The translations under genes and the position numbers were made by a program. This document shows positions 9,337-16,187 of a stretch of 40,506 nt of DNA, one piece after another. The number at the start of each line of letters is the position of its first letter. Within the stretch, counting starts at the first letter, position 1. Source of the stretch: Longimicrobiales bacterium (lineage in GTDB: Bacteria; Gemmatimonadota; Gemmatimonadetes; Longimicrobiales; Gaopeijiaceae); NCBI GenBank assembly GCA_028278645.1, contig JANQDZ010000020.1:1-40506 (forward strand), given 5' to 3'. Below the pieces are notes generated by a model. The model saw only the letters and a program-made list of their open reading frames with translations, searched no databases and was not told where the DNA came from.

Positions 9337-10416
9337 CTAGTCCGGTCGGAGTCTCTCGACGACCATGTCGCCCATTTCTGAAGTCCCGATCCCGCTTCGA
9401 GCATCCGCCGACGGAATGTCTCCGCTTCCCAAAAGGTCGGCCATGGCCGTTTCCACCCTCGCCGCCGCAGAGGTCTCCCCCAGGAAGTCCAGCATCATCT
9501 GAACGGAAGAGACCATCCCAAGAGGGCAGGCCACGTTCTTCCCAGCATGTTTGGGGGCCGAGCCATGGATCGGCTCGAACATGGACGTCCGGCCCGGATG
9601 AATATTCCCGGAGGCGGCGATCCCCATACCCCCTTGGAGCATGGCCGCCAGGTCGGTGACGATGTCCCCGAAAAGGTTTGTCGTGACAATTACGTCGAAC
9701 CATTCGGGGTTCTTGATCATCCACATGCACGCGGCGTCAACGTAGGCATGATCCGTGGCGATGTCGGGGAAGTCCTTGGCCACCGACGCAAACGCCCGAG
9801 TCCAGATGTCCTGAGGCCGGACGGCGTTGGCTTTGTCCACCAGGGTGACCTGGGGCTTATGGTCACCTCCCCGGTCAGCAGCTCGTTTCTGAGCCAGCTC
9901 GAAAGCATACCGAGAGGCCCGTTCGCAACCCTTCCAGGTGTAGACGCCGTTGACGATGGCGACTTCGTCAGGGGTTCCCTTCTTCAGGTGTCCACCGATC
10001 TGAGAGTACATGCCCTCGGTGTTCTCCCGAACCACGGTGAAATCGACGTCGGCGGGTCCTTTCCCCTTCAAAGGACAAAGGTGTTCGGCGTACAACTTGA
10101 TCGGCCTGAGGTTTATATAGAGGTCCAAGCCGAACCGAAGGCCCAGGATCACGGACCGCTCCACCAGCCCTGGCTCCACGTCGGGATGACCGATTGCCCC
10201 CAGAAGGAACGCATCCAGGGTCCGCCACTCGTCGATGACGGAATCCGGGACCAGCTCCTTCGTCTTGATGTAGTGCTCGCTGTCGTAGGGATACTCGATG
10301 AGGTCGTAGGAGAAGTCTTCAACGTCGGCCACAGCCTTCAGAACCTTCAACCCCTCCCGCATCACCTCGGGACCGATCCCGTCTCCCCCCAGAATACCAA
10401 TGTTGTAGGACGCCAT
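9337..10416 (-). CDS. Isocitrate/isopropylmalate dehydrogenase family protein (LeuB-like)
   Basis: A 359-residue NAD(P)-dependent beta-hydroxyacid oxidative decarboxylase. It begins with the Rossmann-like IGILGGDGIGPEVM. It carries the family substrate loop VRENTEGMYSQIGG, the metal-binding NLFGDIVTDLAA, and the C-terminal cofactor motif FEPIHGSAPKHAGK. The substrate loop reads ENTEGMYS rather than the RELTGG of canonical LeuB. It is therefore closer to the 3-isopropylmalate/tartrate/isocitrate-type outgroup, and substrate cannot be read from sequence. The ATG at 10416 is preceded by AAAGGAG. It lies 176 bp downstream of the transglutaminase-like gene in the same direction. No leuC or leuD is present here, so leucine synthesis is not supported. 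Confidence 0.8.
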   Translation of the reverse strand: MASYNIGILGGDGIGPEVMREGLKVLKAVADVEDFSYDLIEYPYDSEHYIKTKELVPDSVIDEWRTLDAFLLGAIGHPDVEPGLVERSVILGLRFGLDLYINLRPIKLYAEHLCPLKGKGPADVDFTVVRENTEGMYSQIGGHLKKGTPDEVAIVNGVYTWKGCERASRYAFELAQKRAADRGGDHKPQVTLVDKANAVRPQDIWTRAFASVAKDFPDIATDHAYVDAACMWMIKNPEWFDVIVTTNLFGDIVTDLAAMLQGGMGIAASGNIHPGRTSMFEPIHGSAPKHAGKNVACPLGMVSSVQMMLDFLGETSAAARVETAMADLLGSGDIPSADARSGIGTSEMGDMVVERLRPD

Positions 10417-10592
10417 TCCCACTCCTTTGGCGGAGTTCGATGTGGACAGCCGGTTTTGTCCGGCCAAGCGGAGGGGAAGCTACGGCCTCAGGCGCCAAAC
10501 CGCGATGGGATCACCCCTCATGTGTGCGGGATCAAACCAATTGTCTGGGGATCGCCCGATTTCTGCGCGCGACCTCCGCCTCCTCCCCCGAA

Positions 10593-11345
10593 TCAGGCCT
10601 TCCGGTTCCTCAGACGTCGGGCTTTGAGGCGCTCCATTCGGTCGGTATACCCGTCCTCATCGAATCGACCTGCGAGGTCGCACACCCCGTCGGACATCAG
10701 GGTGGGATAGGCGTCCTCGAACGCCTGCCGGATGTCCTTCAAAGGAAGGTCAGGATAAACTCCCCGGTCCTTCAAGTACTCCATGTAGCGTTTCCCGTCG
10801 GCATCGAACGGCTGGAAAACGGAGTCGTGTATACCATCGAATTCCAGTGTCTCGACGCCGAAACGTTCGCAAAGAGCCTTGTTGAAGGCCGGTGTGGCCT
10901 TGACCCACTCGCCATCGATGAGGAGGTCGGCGTACCCGTGGAAGACAAACACGTCGGTGCCCATGGACTTCCGCAGCCGTTCAGTCGTCAGGTGGTTTTT
11001 CACATCAGCAAACCCAAGGCGGGCCGGGATACCCTGGACTCGAGCGGCCGCGGCCAGGAGCACGGCCTTTGCGATGCAGAATCCCCAGCCTCGCTCCAAG
11101 AGGGCGCTGGCCCTCATGGCCCTTTCGTTCAGGTCGATGTGGTACGGCTCGTATCGAAAATCATCCCTAACCGCGTAATAGAGGGCGATGGCCTTTTCTC
11201 GGGCGCCGTCTGCCCGTCCCTCCTGCGAGAAGGCCAGAGGTTGCCCTGCAACCCGGTGTGAAAACCGGACCACCTCCGGGTGGTGGGAATCAATGAAGTT
11301 CCCAGGCTCGAGGTAGTCTTCCACCCTGCCGCTTTCTGAATACAC
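10593..11345 (-). CDS. Transglutaminase-like domain protein
   Basis: About 250 residues. The frame is open upstream to 11654, but that stretch is antisense to iorA. The likely start is the GTG at 11345, which has AAAGGG just upstream. The transglutaminase-like cysteine is Cys90 in ERGWGFCIAKAVLLAAAAR, and the partner histidine is His136 in FVFHGYADLLIDGEWVKATP. The usual third residue (Asp) is not obvious, because the position after GEWV reads KATPAFN. Soluble bacterial members of this superfamily are cysteine peptidases or amidases of mostly unknown substrate. The gene is divergent from iorA with an 81-bp gap and may share regulation. No signal peptide is seen. Confidence 0.7.
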   Translation of the reverse strand: MYSESGRVEDYLEPGNFIDSHHPEVVRFSHRVAGQPLAFSQEGRADGAREKAIALYYAVRDDFRYEPYHIDLNERAMRASALLERGWGFCIAKAVLLAAAARVQGIPARLGFADVKNHLTTERLRKSMGTDVFVFHGYADLLIDGEWVKATPAFNKALCERFGVETLEFDGIHDSVFQPFDADGKRYMEYLKDRGVYPDLPLKDIRQAFEDAYPTLMSDGVCDLAGRFDEDGYTDRMERLKARRLRNRKA

Positions 11346-11354
11346 GGATACCCT

Positions 11355-11383
11355 TTGTCGTTTTGCCGAGACAGCAGTAGAGT
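11355..11383 (+). promoter_or_regulatory. Possible promoter of iorAB
   Basis: TTGTCG (11355-11360), a 17-bp spacer, then TAGAGT (11378-11383), placed 43 bp before the GTG start of iorA and inside the gap divergent from the transglutaminase-like gene. The matches are partial, so this is a suggestion only. Confidence 0.3.
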
Positions 11384-11426
11384 GTCCCAATGTACTGAGC
11401 CCGTATCTCTTGAACAGGAGCGTGGC

Positions 11427-13187
11427 GTGGCGAGGAAGCTGATGTCTGGGAACGAAGCCATCGCGCAGGGTGCCTGGGAAGCGGGAGTGACCTTCGCCGC
11501 GGGTTATCCGGGCACTCCCAGCACAGAGGTGCTCGAGAGCCTGGCCGGTTACGAAGGGGTGGATGCTCAGTGGTCCACCAACGAGAAGGTGGCTTTCGAC
11601 GAGGGCATGGGGGCGGCCCTTGGCGGTATCAGGACCCTGGTGACCATGAAGCATGTCGGGCTCAATGTCGCCGCCGACCCTTTTATGGTGTTCCCATACG
11701 CCGGCACAAACGGCGGGTTCGTGGTCTTGGTCGCGGACGACCCGGGCATGTACTCGTCCCAGAACGAACAGGACAGCCGTTACTTCGCGAAGATGGGGAA
11801 GGTCCCCCTCCTGGAGCCCAGCGACACCGATGAGGCCAGGACGATGATTCGGGAGGCCTATGAGCTCAGCGAGCGGTTCGCCTCACCCGTCATGTTCCGC
11901 ACCACTACTCGCCTGGCCCACACCCGAGGAATCGTTGAACCCGGAGCGCGGACCGACGTGCCCAGGCGGGATTTTTCCCCGGATTCAACTCGATATGCGA
12001 TCCCCGTCTATGCCCGTTTCCGGCGACCAGAGTTGGAAGAGAAGTTGGAGAGCCTAGGGGCGTTCGCAGAGGAATATGGCGGGAACGTCGTCGAAGAGGG
12101 CGATCCAGCTGTTGGGATCGTGACTCACGGAGTCCCGTACCAGTACGTAAAAGAGGTGGCGCCTGATGCCACGGTGCTTCGCCTGGGAATGCTCTACCCT
12201 CTCCCCGAACAGAAGCTCAAGGAATTCTGTGCTCGATTCGATAAGGTTTTTGTGGTGGAAGAGAGCGAGGGCTTCATTCAACAAGAGATGGCGAGCCTCG
12301 GGATCCAGAACGTGGTGGGCAAAGAGAGGTTCACGAACATTGGGGAACTCAGCGCGGACCTGGTGGCCGCCGGGCTGACTGGGGCACCGGTGCAAGAGGA
12401 CTTCTCCAAGGAGGTGGCCGTCCTTCCCCGACCTCCGAAGATGTGCGCTGGCTGCCCCCATTCCGGAACTTTCTCGGCCCTGAGGAAGCTCAAAGTGCTG
12501 GTCACGGGAGACATCGGCTGCTACACCCTGGGATGCCTCCCGCCCCTGAACGCCATCGACACGACATTTTGCATGGGTGCCAGCATCGGCAACGCTTCAG
12601 GATTCAGCAAGGCGGGCGAGGAAAAAGTGGTGGCTGTCATTGGGGATTCCACATTCCTCCACAGTGGCCTCCCAAGCCTCATGAGCGCTGTCTACAATCA
12701 GATCCCCACCACCATGATCCTCCTGGATAACAGCACCACGGGTATGACCGGCCACCAGGAGCACCCGGGGACGGGGCACACGCTTCAAGAGGCCCCCGCG
12801 CCTTCCGTCGACTTTGAGGCGTTGGTGAGATCTATCGGGGTGGAGCACGTGACGGTCATGGACCCATGGGAGTTGAAGGATATGCGACGGGCCGTGAAGG
12901 ATGCCCTTGCCCATCCGGGGCCAGCGGTGGTCATCGCCCGAAGGGCCTGCGTCCTCCTGCCGGAGGAGAAAGCGAGGGAGAGAATCCCTTACCGGGTGGA
13001 CGAGGAAGCCTGTATCCAGTGTGACTACTGCTACGAATCTGGCTGTCCGGCCCTGATTCGGGGAGCCGAATACCCCTGGATCCGGGAATGGGAATGCATC
13101 GGGTGCGACATATGCGCCCAACTCTGCCCGGTGGATGCGATCCTACCGGTGGAAGCCGGGACCCCCGCGGGATCCAAGGAGGGTTGA
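11427..13187 (+). CDS. iorA: Indolepyruvate:ferredoxin oxidoreductase, alpha subunit
   Basis: The thiamine-diphosphate subunit of an oxygen-sensitive 2-oxoacid oxidoreductase that converts arylpyruvates plus CoA to arylacyl-CoA, CO2 and reduced ferredoxin. The 586-residue protein starts MSGNEAIAQGAWEAG (or VARKL before it) and has AAGYPGTPSTE of the pyrimidine-binding domain. The TPP/Mg site is the GDSTFLHSGLPS...LLDNSTTGMTGHQ segment. Two C-terminal [4Fe-4S] motifs follow: CIQCDYCYESGCP and CIGCDICAQLCP. The start is taken as GTG at 11427, six bases after AGGAG; ATG at 11442 is the alternative. iorB follows after 3 bp. In the context of benzoyl-CoA enzymes it may supply arylacetyl-CoA and low-potential ferredoxin. 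Confidence 0.95.
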   Translation: MARKLMSGNEAIAQGAWEAGVTFAAGYPGTPSTEVLESLAGYEGVDAQWSTNEKVAFDEGMGAALGGIRTLVTMKHVGLNVAADPFMVFPYAGTNGGFVVLVADDPGMYSSQNEQDSRYFAKMGKVPLLEPSDTDEARTMIREAYELSERFASPVMFRTTTRLAHTRGIVEPGARTDVPRRDFSPDSTRYAIPVYARFRRPELEEKLESLGAFAEEYGGNVVEEGDPAVGIVTHGVPYQYVKEVAPDATVLRLGMLYPLPEQKLKEFCARFDKVFVVEESEGFIQQEMASLGIQNVVGKERFTNIGELSADLVAAGLTGAPVQEDFSKEVAVLPRPPKMCAGCPHSGTFSALRKLKVLVTGDIGCYTLGCLPPLNAIDTTFCMGASIGNASGFSKAGEEKVVAVIGDSTFLHSGLPSLMSAVYNQIPTTMILLDNSTTGMTGHQEHPGTGHTLQEAPAPSVDFEALVRSIGVEHVTVMDPWELKDMRRAVKDALAHPGPAVVIARRACVLLPEEKARERIPYRVDEEACIQCDYCYESGCPALIRGAEYPWIREWECIGCDICAQLCPVDAILPVEAGTPAGSKEG

Positions 13188-13190
13188 CCC

Positions 13191-13781
13191 ATGGCCGTCA
13201 CGAACGTGTTGATCGCAGGCGTAGGCGGACAGGGTGTCATCCTCTCGAGCGAAGTCTTGGCTTTGGCCGCGTTGGCGGATGGACGAGACGTGAAGCAAGG
13301 GGAATTCCACGGAGTGGCGCAGCGGGGAGGAGCCGTGTTCAGCCACGTTCGCTTCGGAGACCGGGTACACTCGCCCATGACTCCGAAAGGTCAGGTTGAC
13401 TATCTCCTGGCGCTAGAAAGGCTGGAAGCCCTTCGCTACGGCCACTTCGTGAAGCCAGGCGGCACGGTCATCGTGAACGACCACAAGGTAGAGCCGGTCC
13501 GGATGGCGGACGTCCGCTCCTACCCCGACGATGGAAACGACTTCCTCACTGAGAAGGGCTTCGAAGTCGTGGTGGTTCCGGCCACAGCCACTGCGGTGGA
13601 GATCGGTAATCACAGAGCCGCGAACGTGATTCTCCTCGGAGCTCTCGCGGCCCATCTCGACATCCCCGGCGAGGTGTGGGATAAAACCCTGGAGGAGCGG
13701 ATCCCTCCGCGCCTTTTGGCGTTGAATCAGAAGGCTTTTGCTGCGGGGCGGGAGATGGTGGTGGCTGGAAAGCCCGGTTAG
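13191..13781 (+). CDS. iorB: Indolepyruvate:ferredoxin oxidoreductase, beta subunit
   Basis: The 196-residue gamma-domain partner of IorA. It begins NVLIAGVGGQGVILSSEVLA, the standard glycine-rich start of the 2-oxoacid oxidoreductase gamma/beta domain. It continues with VKQGEFHGVAQRGGAVFSHVRFG, which is diagnostic for IorB. The ATG at 13191 lies 3 bp after the iorA stop, behind a GGAGG site in the end of iorA. The 3' end overlaps the converging DUF35 gene by 4 bp, so there is no room for a terminator between the two operons. Confidence 0.95.
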   Translation: MAVTNVLIAGVGGQGVILSSEVLALAALADGRDVKQGEFHGVAQRGGAVFSHVRFGDRVHSPMTPKGQVDYLLALERLEALRYGHFVKPGGTVIVNDHKVEPVRMADVRSYPDDGNDFLTEKGFEVVVVPATATAVEIGNHRAANVILLGALAAHLDIPGEVWDKTLEERIPPRLLALNQKAFAAGREMVVAGKPG

Positions 13782-14227
13782 GTCCCGGGCGCCTTGTGCC
13801 AGGTAGTTCCGCGTTTCTCTACGGTATAGTGGACCCGAATGTCGGGGGTGTCCTCGAAGATCTGGGGAACGACCTGGACTTCCATATCGATCTCGACCTC
13901 GTCATCGGGGAGAGTGTCCCCAGACCAGGCCAGCAGGCGGCCACCCTCCTCCAATTCCACCACCACACAGGTGTAAGGCACCTCAGACTCGAAGCCGGTT
14001 GGTGCTGCTTCGATCCGCGTATGAGTCCAGACAGTTCCCTTCCCTGAATACTCCACGAATTCGTAGTCGCCGCTCAGGCACTCGGGGCAGTCCGCCCGGG
14101 GTGGGAAAGTCTGGAAGCCACAGGCCCTGCACTTGGTGCCCATGAGGTGCCCGTTCCGTAAGTGAACAGCGAAGTCCTGCACCTTCGAGAACGGAACAAA
14201 ACTGACCCGGCCGAACCAACCGAACAC
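13778..14227 (-). CDS. Zn-ribbon/OB-fold protein, thiolase partner (DUF35 family)
   Basis: A 149-residue protein with a rubredoxin-like zinc ribbon (Cys33, Cys36, Cys47, Cys50: CRACG...CPEC) followed by an OB-fold (GTVWTHTRI, PYTCVVVELEEGGRLLAWS). DUF35 proteins bind acyl-CoA and form obligate complexes with SCP2/nonspecific-lipid-transfer type thiolases, as in BbsAB of benzylsuccinate oxidation and in archaeal HMG-CoA synthesis. The adjacent upstream gene (29-bp gap) is such a thiolase, so the two should form one enzyme. The start is GTG at 14227, about 10 bases after GGAGG. It is the last gene of the minus-strand CoA operon. Confidence 0.85.
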   Translation of the reverse strand: MFGWFGRVSFVPFSKVQDFAVHLRNGHLMGTKCRACGFQTFPPRADCPECLSGDYEFVEYSGKGTVWTHTRIEAAPTGFESEVPYTCVVVELEEGGRLLAWSGDTLPDDEVEIDMEVQVVPQIFEDTPDIRVHYTVEKRGTTWHKAPGT

Positions 14228-14256
14228 TAGGCCTCACCCTCCTCTCCCATCAGGCT

Positions 14257-15417
14257 TCAACGGTTCTTGAAGACATGGACGAAACAGTACTGGCCAATCC
14301 CCCCCACGTTGTGGGTCAGCCCGATGTCTGCACCGGGAACCTGACGCTCCCCGCAGTCTCCCCGGAGTTGTCGGCAAATCTCATAAGCCATGGACACCCC
14401 GGTGGCGCCGATGGGGTGCCCCTTCGCTTTTAGGCCTCCGTCCACGTTCACGGCTACCCCACCACCTCCCACGTAAGGGCGCCTCTCTTCGATGTACAGC
14501 CCCCCCTGTCCCTTCTCACAGAACCCCAGGTCCTCGTACGCCATGAGCTCGGCGATGGTAAAACAGTCGTGCACCTCGGCCACTTTTATCTCATCCGGCC
14601 CCACGCCGGCCTGGGCATATGCTTGTGCGGCGGCTTCGGAGGCTGAAGGGAGCCCAGTCAGATCCGGGCGCCTCAGCACCGACATGCTGGCCGAAGCACA
14701 GCCGACTCCATCGAGCCAAACCACCCGATCGCCCGCGATTTCCCTGGCTTTGTCCTCCTTGGCCAAGATCACACAGGCCGCACCGTCTGCGTTGGCACAA
14801 CAGTCATAAACACAGAAGGGTGAAGCCACGGGATCGGAAGCCCGGGCCTTCTCGATGGTGATCTCTTTCTGGAAGAGGGCGTTCGGATTCTGAGCCCCGT
14901 AGTGGTGGTTCTTCACGGCCACCTGGAGGAGATGATCGTGGGACGTACCGAAGTCGTGCATGTGCCGGGTGGCGAAGAGGGCGTAGTACCCCGGGAACGT
15001 CGTTCCGAAGACGCTCTCCCACTGGACCTCGCCCACACGACCCATGAGGGCCAGGATGTCCGCCGTTTCCAGCTCGGTCATCTTCTGACACCCTACCACG
15101 GCTACCACATCGTGCAGCCCGGATTGGATGGCCATCCAGGCCGTCCGGATCGCCGCGCTCCCGGACGCGCAGGCTACCTCGGTGAGCCAAGTGGGGAGGG
15201 GGTTGAGATTGAGGTATTCCTGGACCACTCCAGCGATGGAGCGCTGTTTGTGGTATTCAGGGACAGCGGCGATTACAGAAGCGTCCAGGTTTTTTCGGTC
15301 GAGTCCGGAATCCTCCATGGCGTCTCGGAAGGCTTCGAAAGCCAGTTCCTGGACGGTGGCGTCCGACCTCCGGCCGAACCTGCCATGGCCGATTCCTACA
15401 ACTCCGACTCGTGACAT
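14257..15417 (-). CDS. Thiolase, SCP-x/lipid-transfer type
   Basis: A 386-residue CoA-acyltransferase that cleaves a 3-oxoacyl-CoA with CoA, or condenses in reverse. The nucleophile is Cys83 in TEVACASGSAAIR. Further active-site elements are VAEVHDCFTIAEL and KAKGHPIGATGVSMAYE with the catalytic His, followed by the C-terminal LTHNVGGIGQYCFVHVF. The VHDCFT and HNVGG features mark the SCP-x-like subgroup that works with DUF35 proteins, and such a gene lies directly downstream. It sits 18 bp after the SDR stop. Plausible substrates are 3-oxopimelyl-CoA or an aryl-3-oxoacyl-CoA such as benzoylacetyl-CoA; sequence alone cannot decide. Confidence 0.9.
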   Translation of the reverse strand: MSRVGVVGIGHGRFGRRSDATVQELAFEAFRDAMEDSGLDRKNLDASVIAAVPEYHKQRSIAGVVQEYLNLNPLPTWLTEVACASGSAAIRTAWMAIQSGLHDVVAVVGCQKMTELETADILALMGRVGEVQWESVFGTTFPGYYALFATRHMHDFGTSHDHLLQVAVKNHHYGAQNPNALFQKEITIEKARASDPVASPFCVYDCCANADGAACVILAKEDKAREIAGDRVVWLDGVGCASASMSVLRRPDLTGLPSASEAAAQAYAQAGVGPDEIKVAEVHDCFTIAELMAYEDLGFCEKGQGGLYIEERRPYVGGGGVAVNVDGGLKAKGHPIGATGVSMAYEICRQLRGDCGERQVPGADIGLTHNVGGIGQYCFVHVFKNR

Positions 15418-15435
15418 GCGGGTCTCCCCTAACCC

Positions 15436-16185
15436 CTAGATGTACTGACCGCCATCGACCTTGATGATCTCCCCGGTGATATGCTTCGATTGGTCGGAAC
15501 AGAGGAAGGCCACCAGGCCGGCGCAATCTTCGGGAGTAGCGAATCGGCCGAGGACCGTTTCTGCCAGTGCCGATGCTTTGAACTCGGGGGCCAAACCCTC
15601 CATCATCTCGGTGAGCACCATCCCCGGGGCCACCACATTCACGTTGACGTTGTACCGCCCGAGTTCCTTGGCCAGGGTCTTGGACATAGCCACCACGCCG
15701 CCTTTGCTGGCGGTGTAGTTGGCCTGGGCAAACTTCCCACGCAACCCATTGATGGAGGAGATGTTCACGATCTTCCCGTACTTCATCTCCTTGAAGTGGA
15801 GCGCGGCGACTTTGTTGTAGTTGAAGTAGCCCTTCAGGTTGACGCCTATGACCCGGTCCCACTGCTCCTCGGACATCTTCCAGATAACGCCGTCCCAGGT
15901 GATACCTGCGTTACAGACCATGATCTCGACGCTGCCGAAAGCCTCCACGACACTCTCGAAGCCGGCCAGGGCGTCTGAATAGACGGAGACATCGGCCTCA
16001 ACGGCCATCCCCTTCACACCACAGGCCTGGATGTCCCCCACGACAGCGGCCGTGTCGTCGCCGGATCGCCGGTCGACGATGGCGAGGTTACAACCTTCGG
16101 CGGCCAGACATCGAGCGATGGCAGCGCCAATGCCCTGGGCACCGCCGGTCACGATGGCGCCTTTTCCTCCGAGTCCGAGATCCAC
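15436..16185 (-). CDS. SDR-family 3-hydroxyacyl-CoA/3-oxoacyl reductase (FabG-like)
   Basis: A classical short-chain dehydrogenase of 249 residues. The cofactor motif is TGGAQGIG (residues 13-20) with IVDRR after strand 2, which suggests NAD(H). CNAGIT is at 91-96. The catalytic residues are Ser143/144, Tyr157 and Lys161 in ISSINGLRG...NYTASKGG. The C-terminus GEIIKVDGGQYI is standard. The start is GTG at 16185, only 2 bp after the stop of the fusion gene. In this operon it most likely oxidises a 3-hydroxyacyl-CoA for the adjacent thiolase, for example 3-hydroxypimelyl-CoA after ring opening. BbsD and similar SDRs do the same job in toluene degradation. Confidence 0.9.
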   Translation of the reverse strand: MDLGLGGKGAIVTGGAQGIGAAIARCLAAEGCNLAIVDRRSGDDTAAVVGDIQACGVKGMAVEADVSVYSDALAGFESVVEAFGSVEIMVCNAGITWDGVIWKMSEEQWDRVIGVNLKGYFNYNKVAALHFKEMKYGKIVNISSINGLRGKFAQANYTASKGGVVAMSKTLAKELGRYNVNVNVVAPGMVLTEMMEGLAPEFKASALAETVLGRFATPEDCAGLVAFLCSDQSKHITGEIIKVDGGQYI

Positions 16186-16187
16186 TC

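Noticed and set aside
9325-9346. CTAG-AAG-CTAG repeat at the convergent 3' ends as a bidirectional terminator
   Set aside because: The stem is about 6 bp with a wobble pair and no T-run; too weak to annotate.
10449-10464. Hairpin GCCGG-TTTTGT-CCGGC between the transglutaminase-like and LeuB-like genes as a terminator
   Set aside because: Only 5 bp, no U-tract on either strand, and it competes with another weak pairing.
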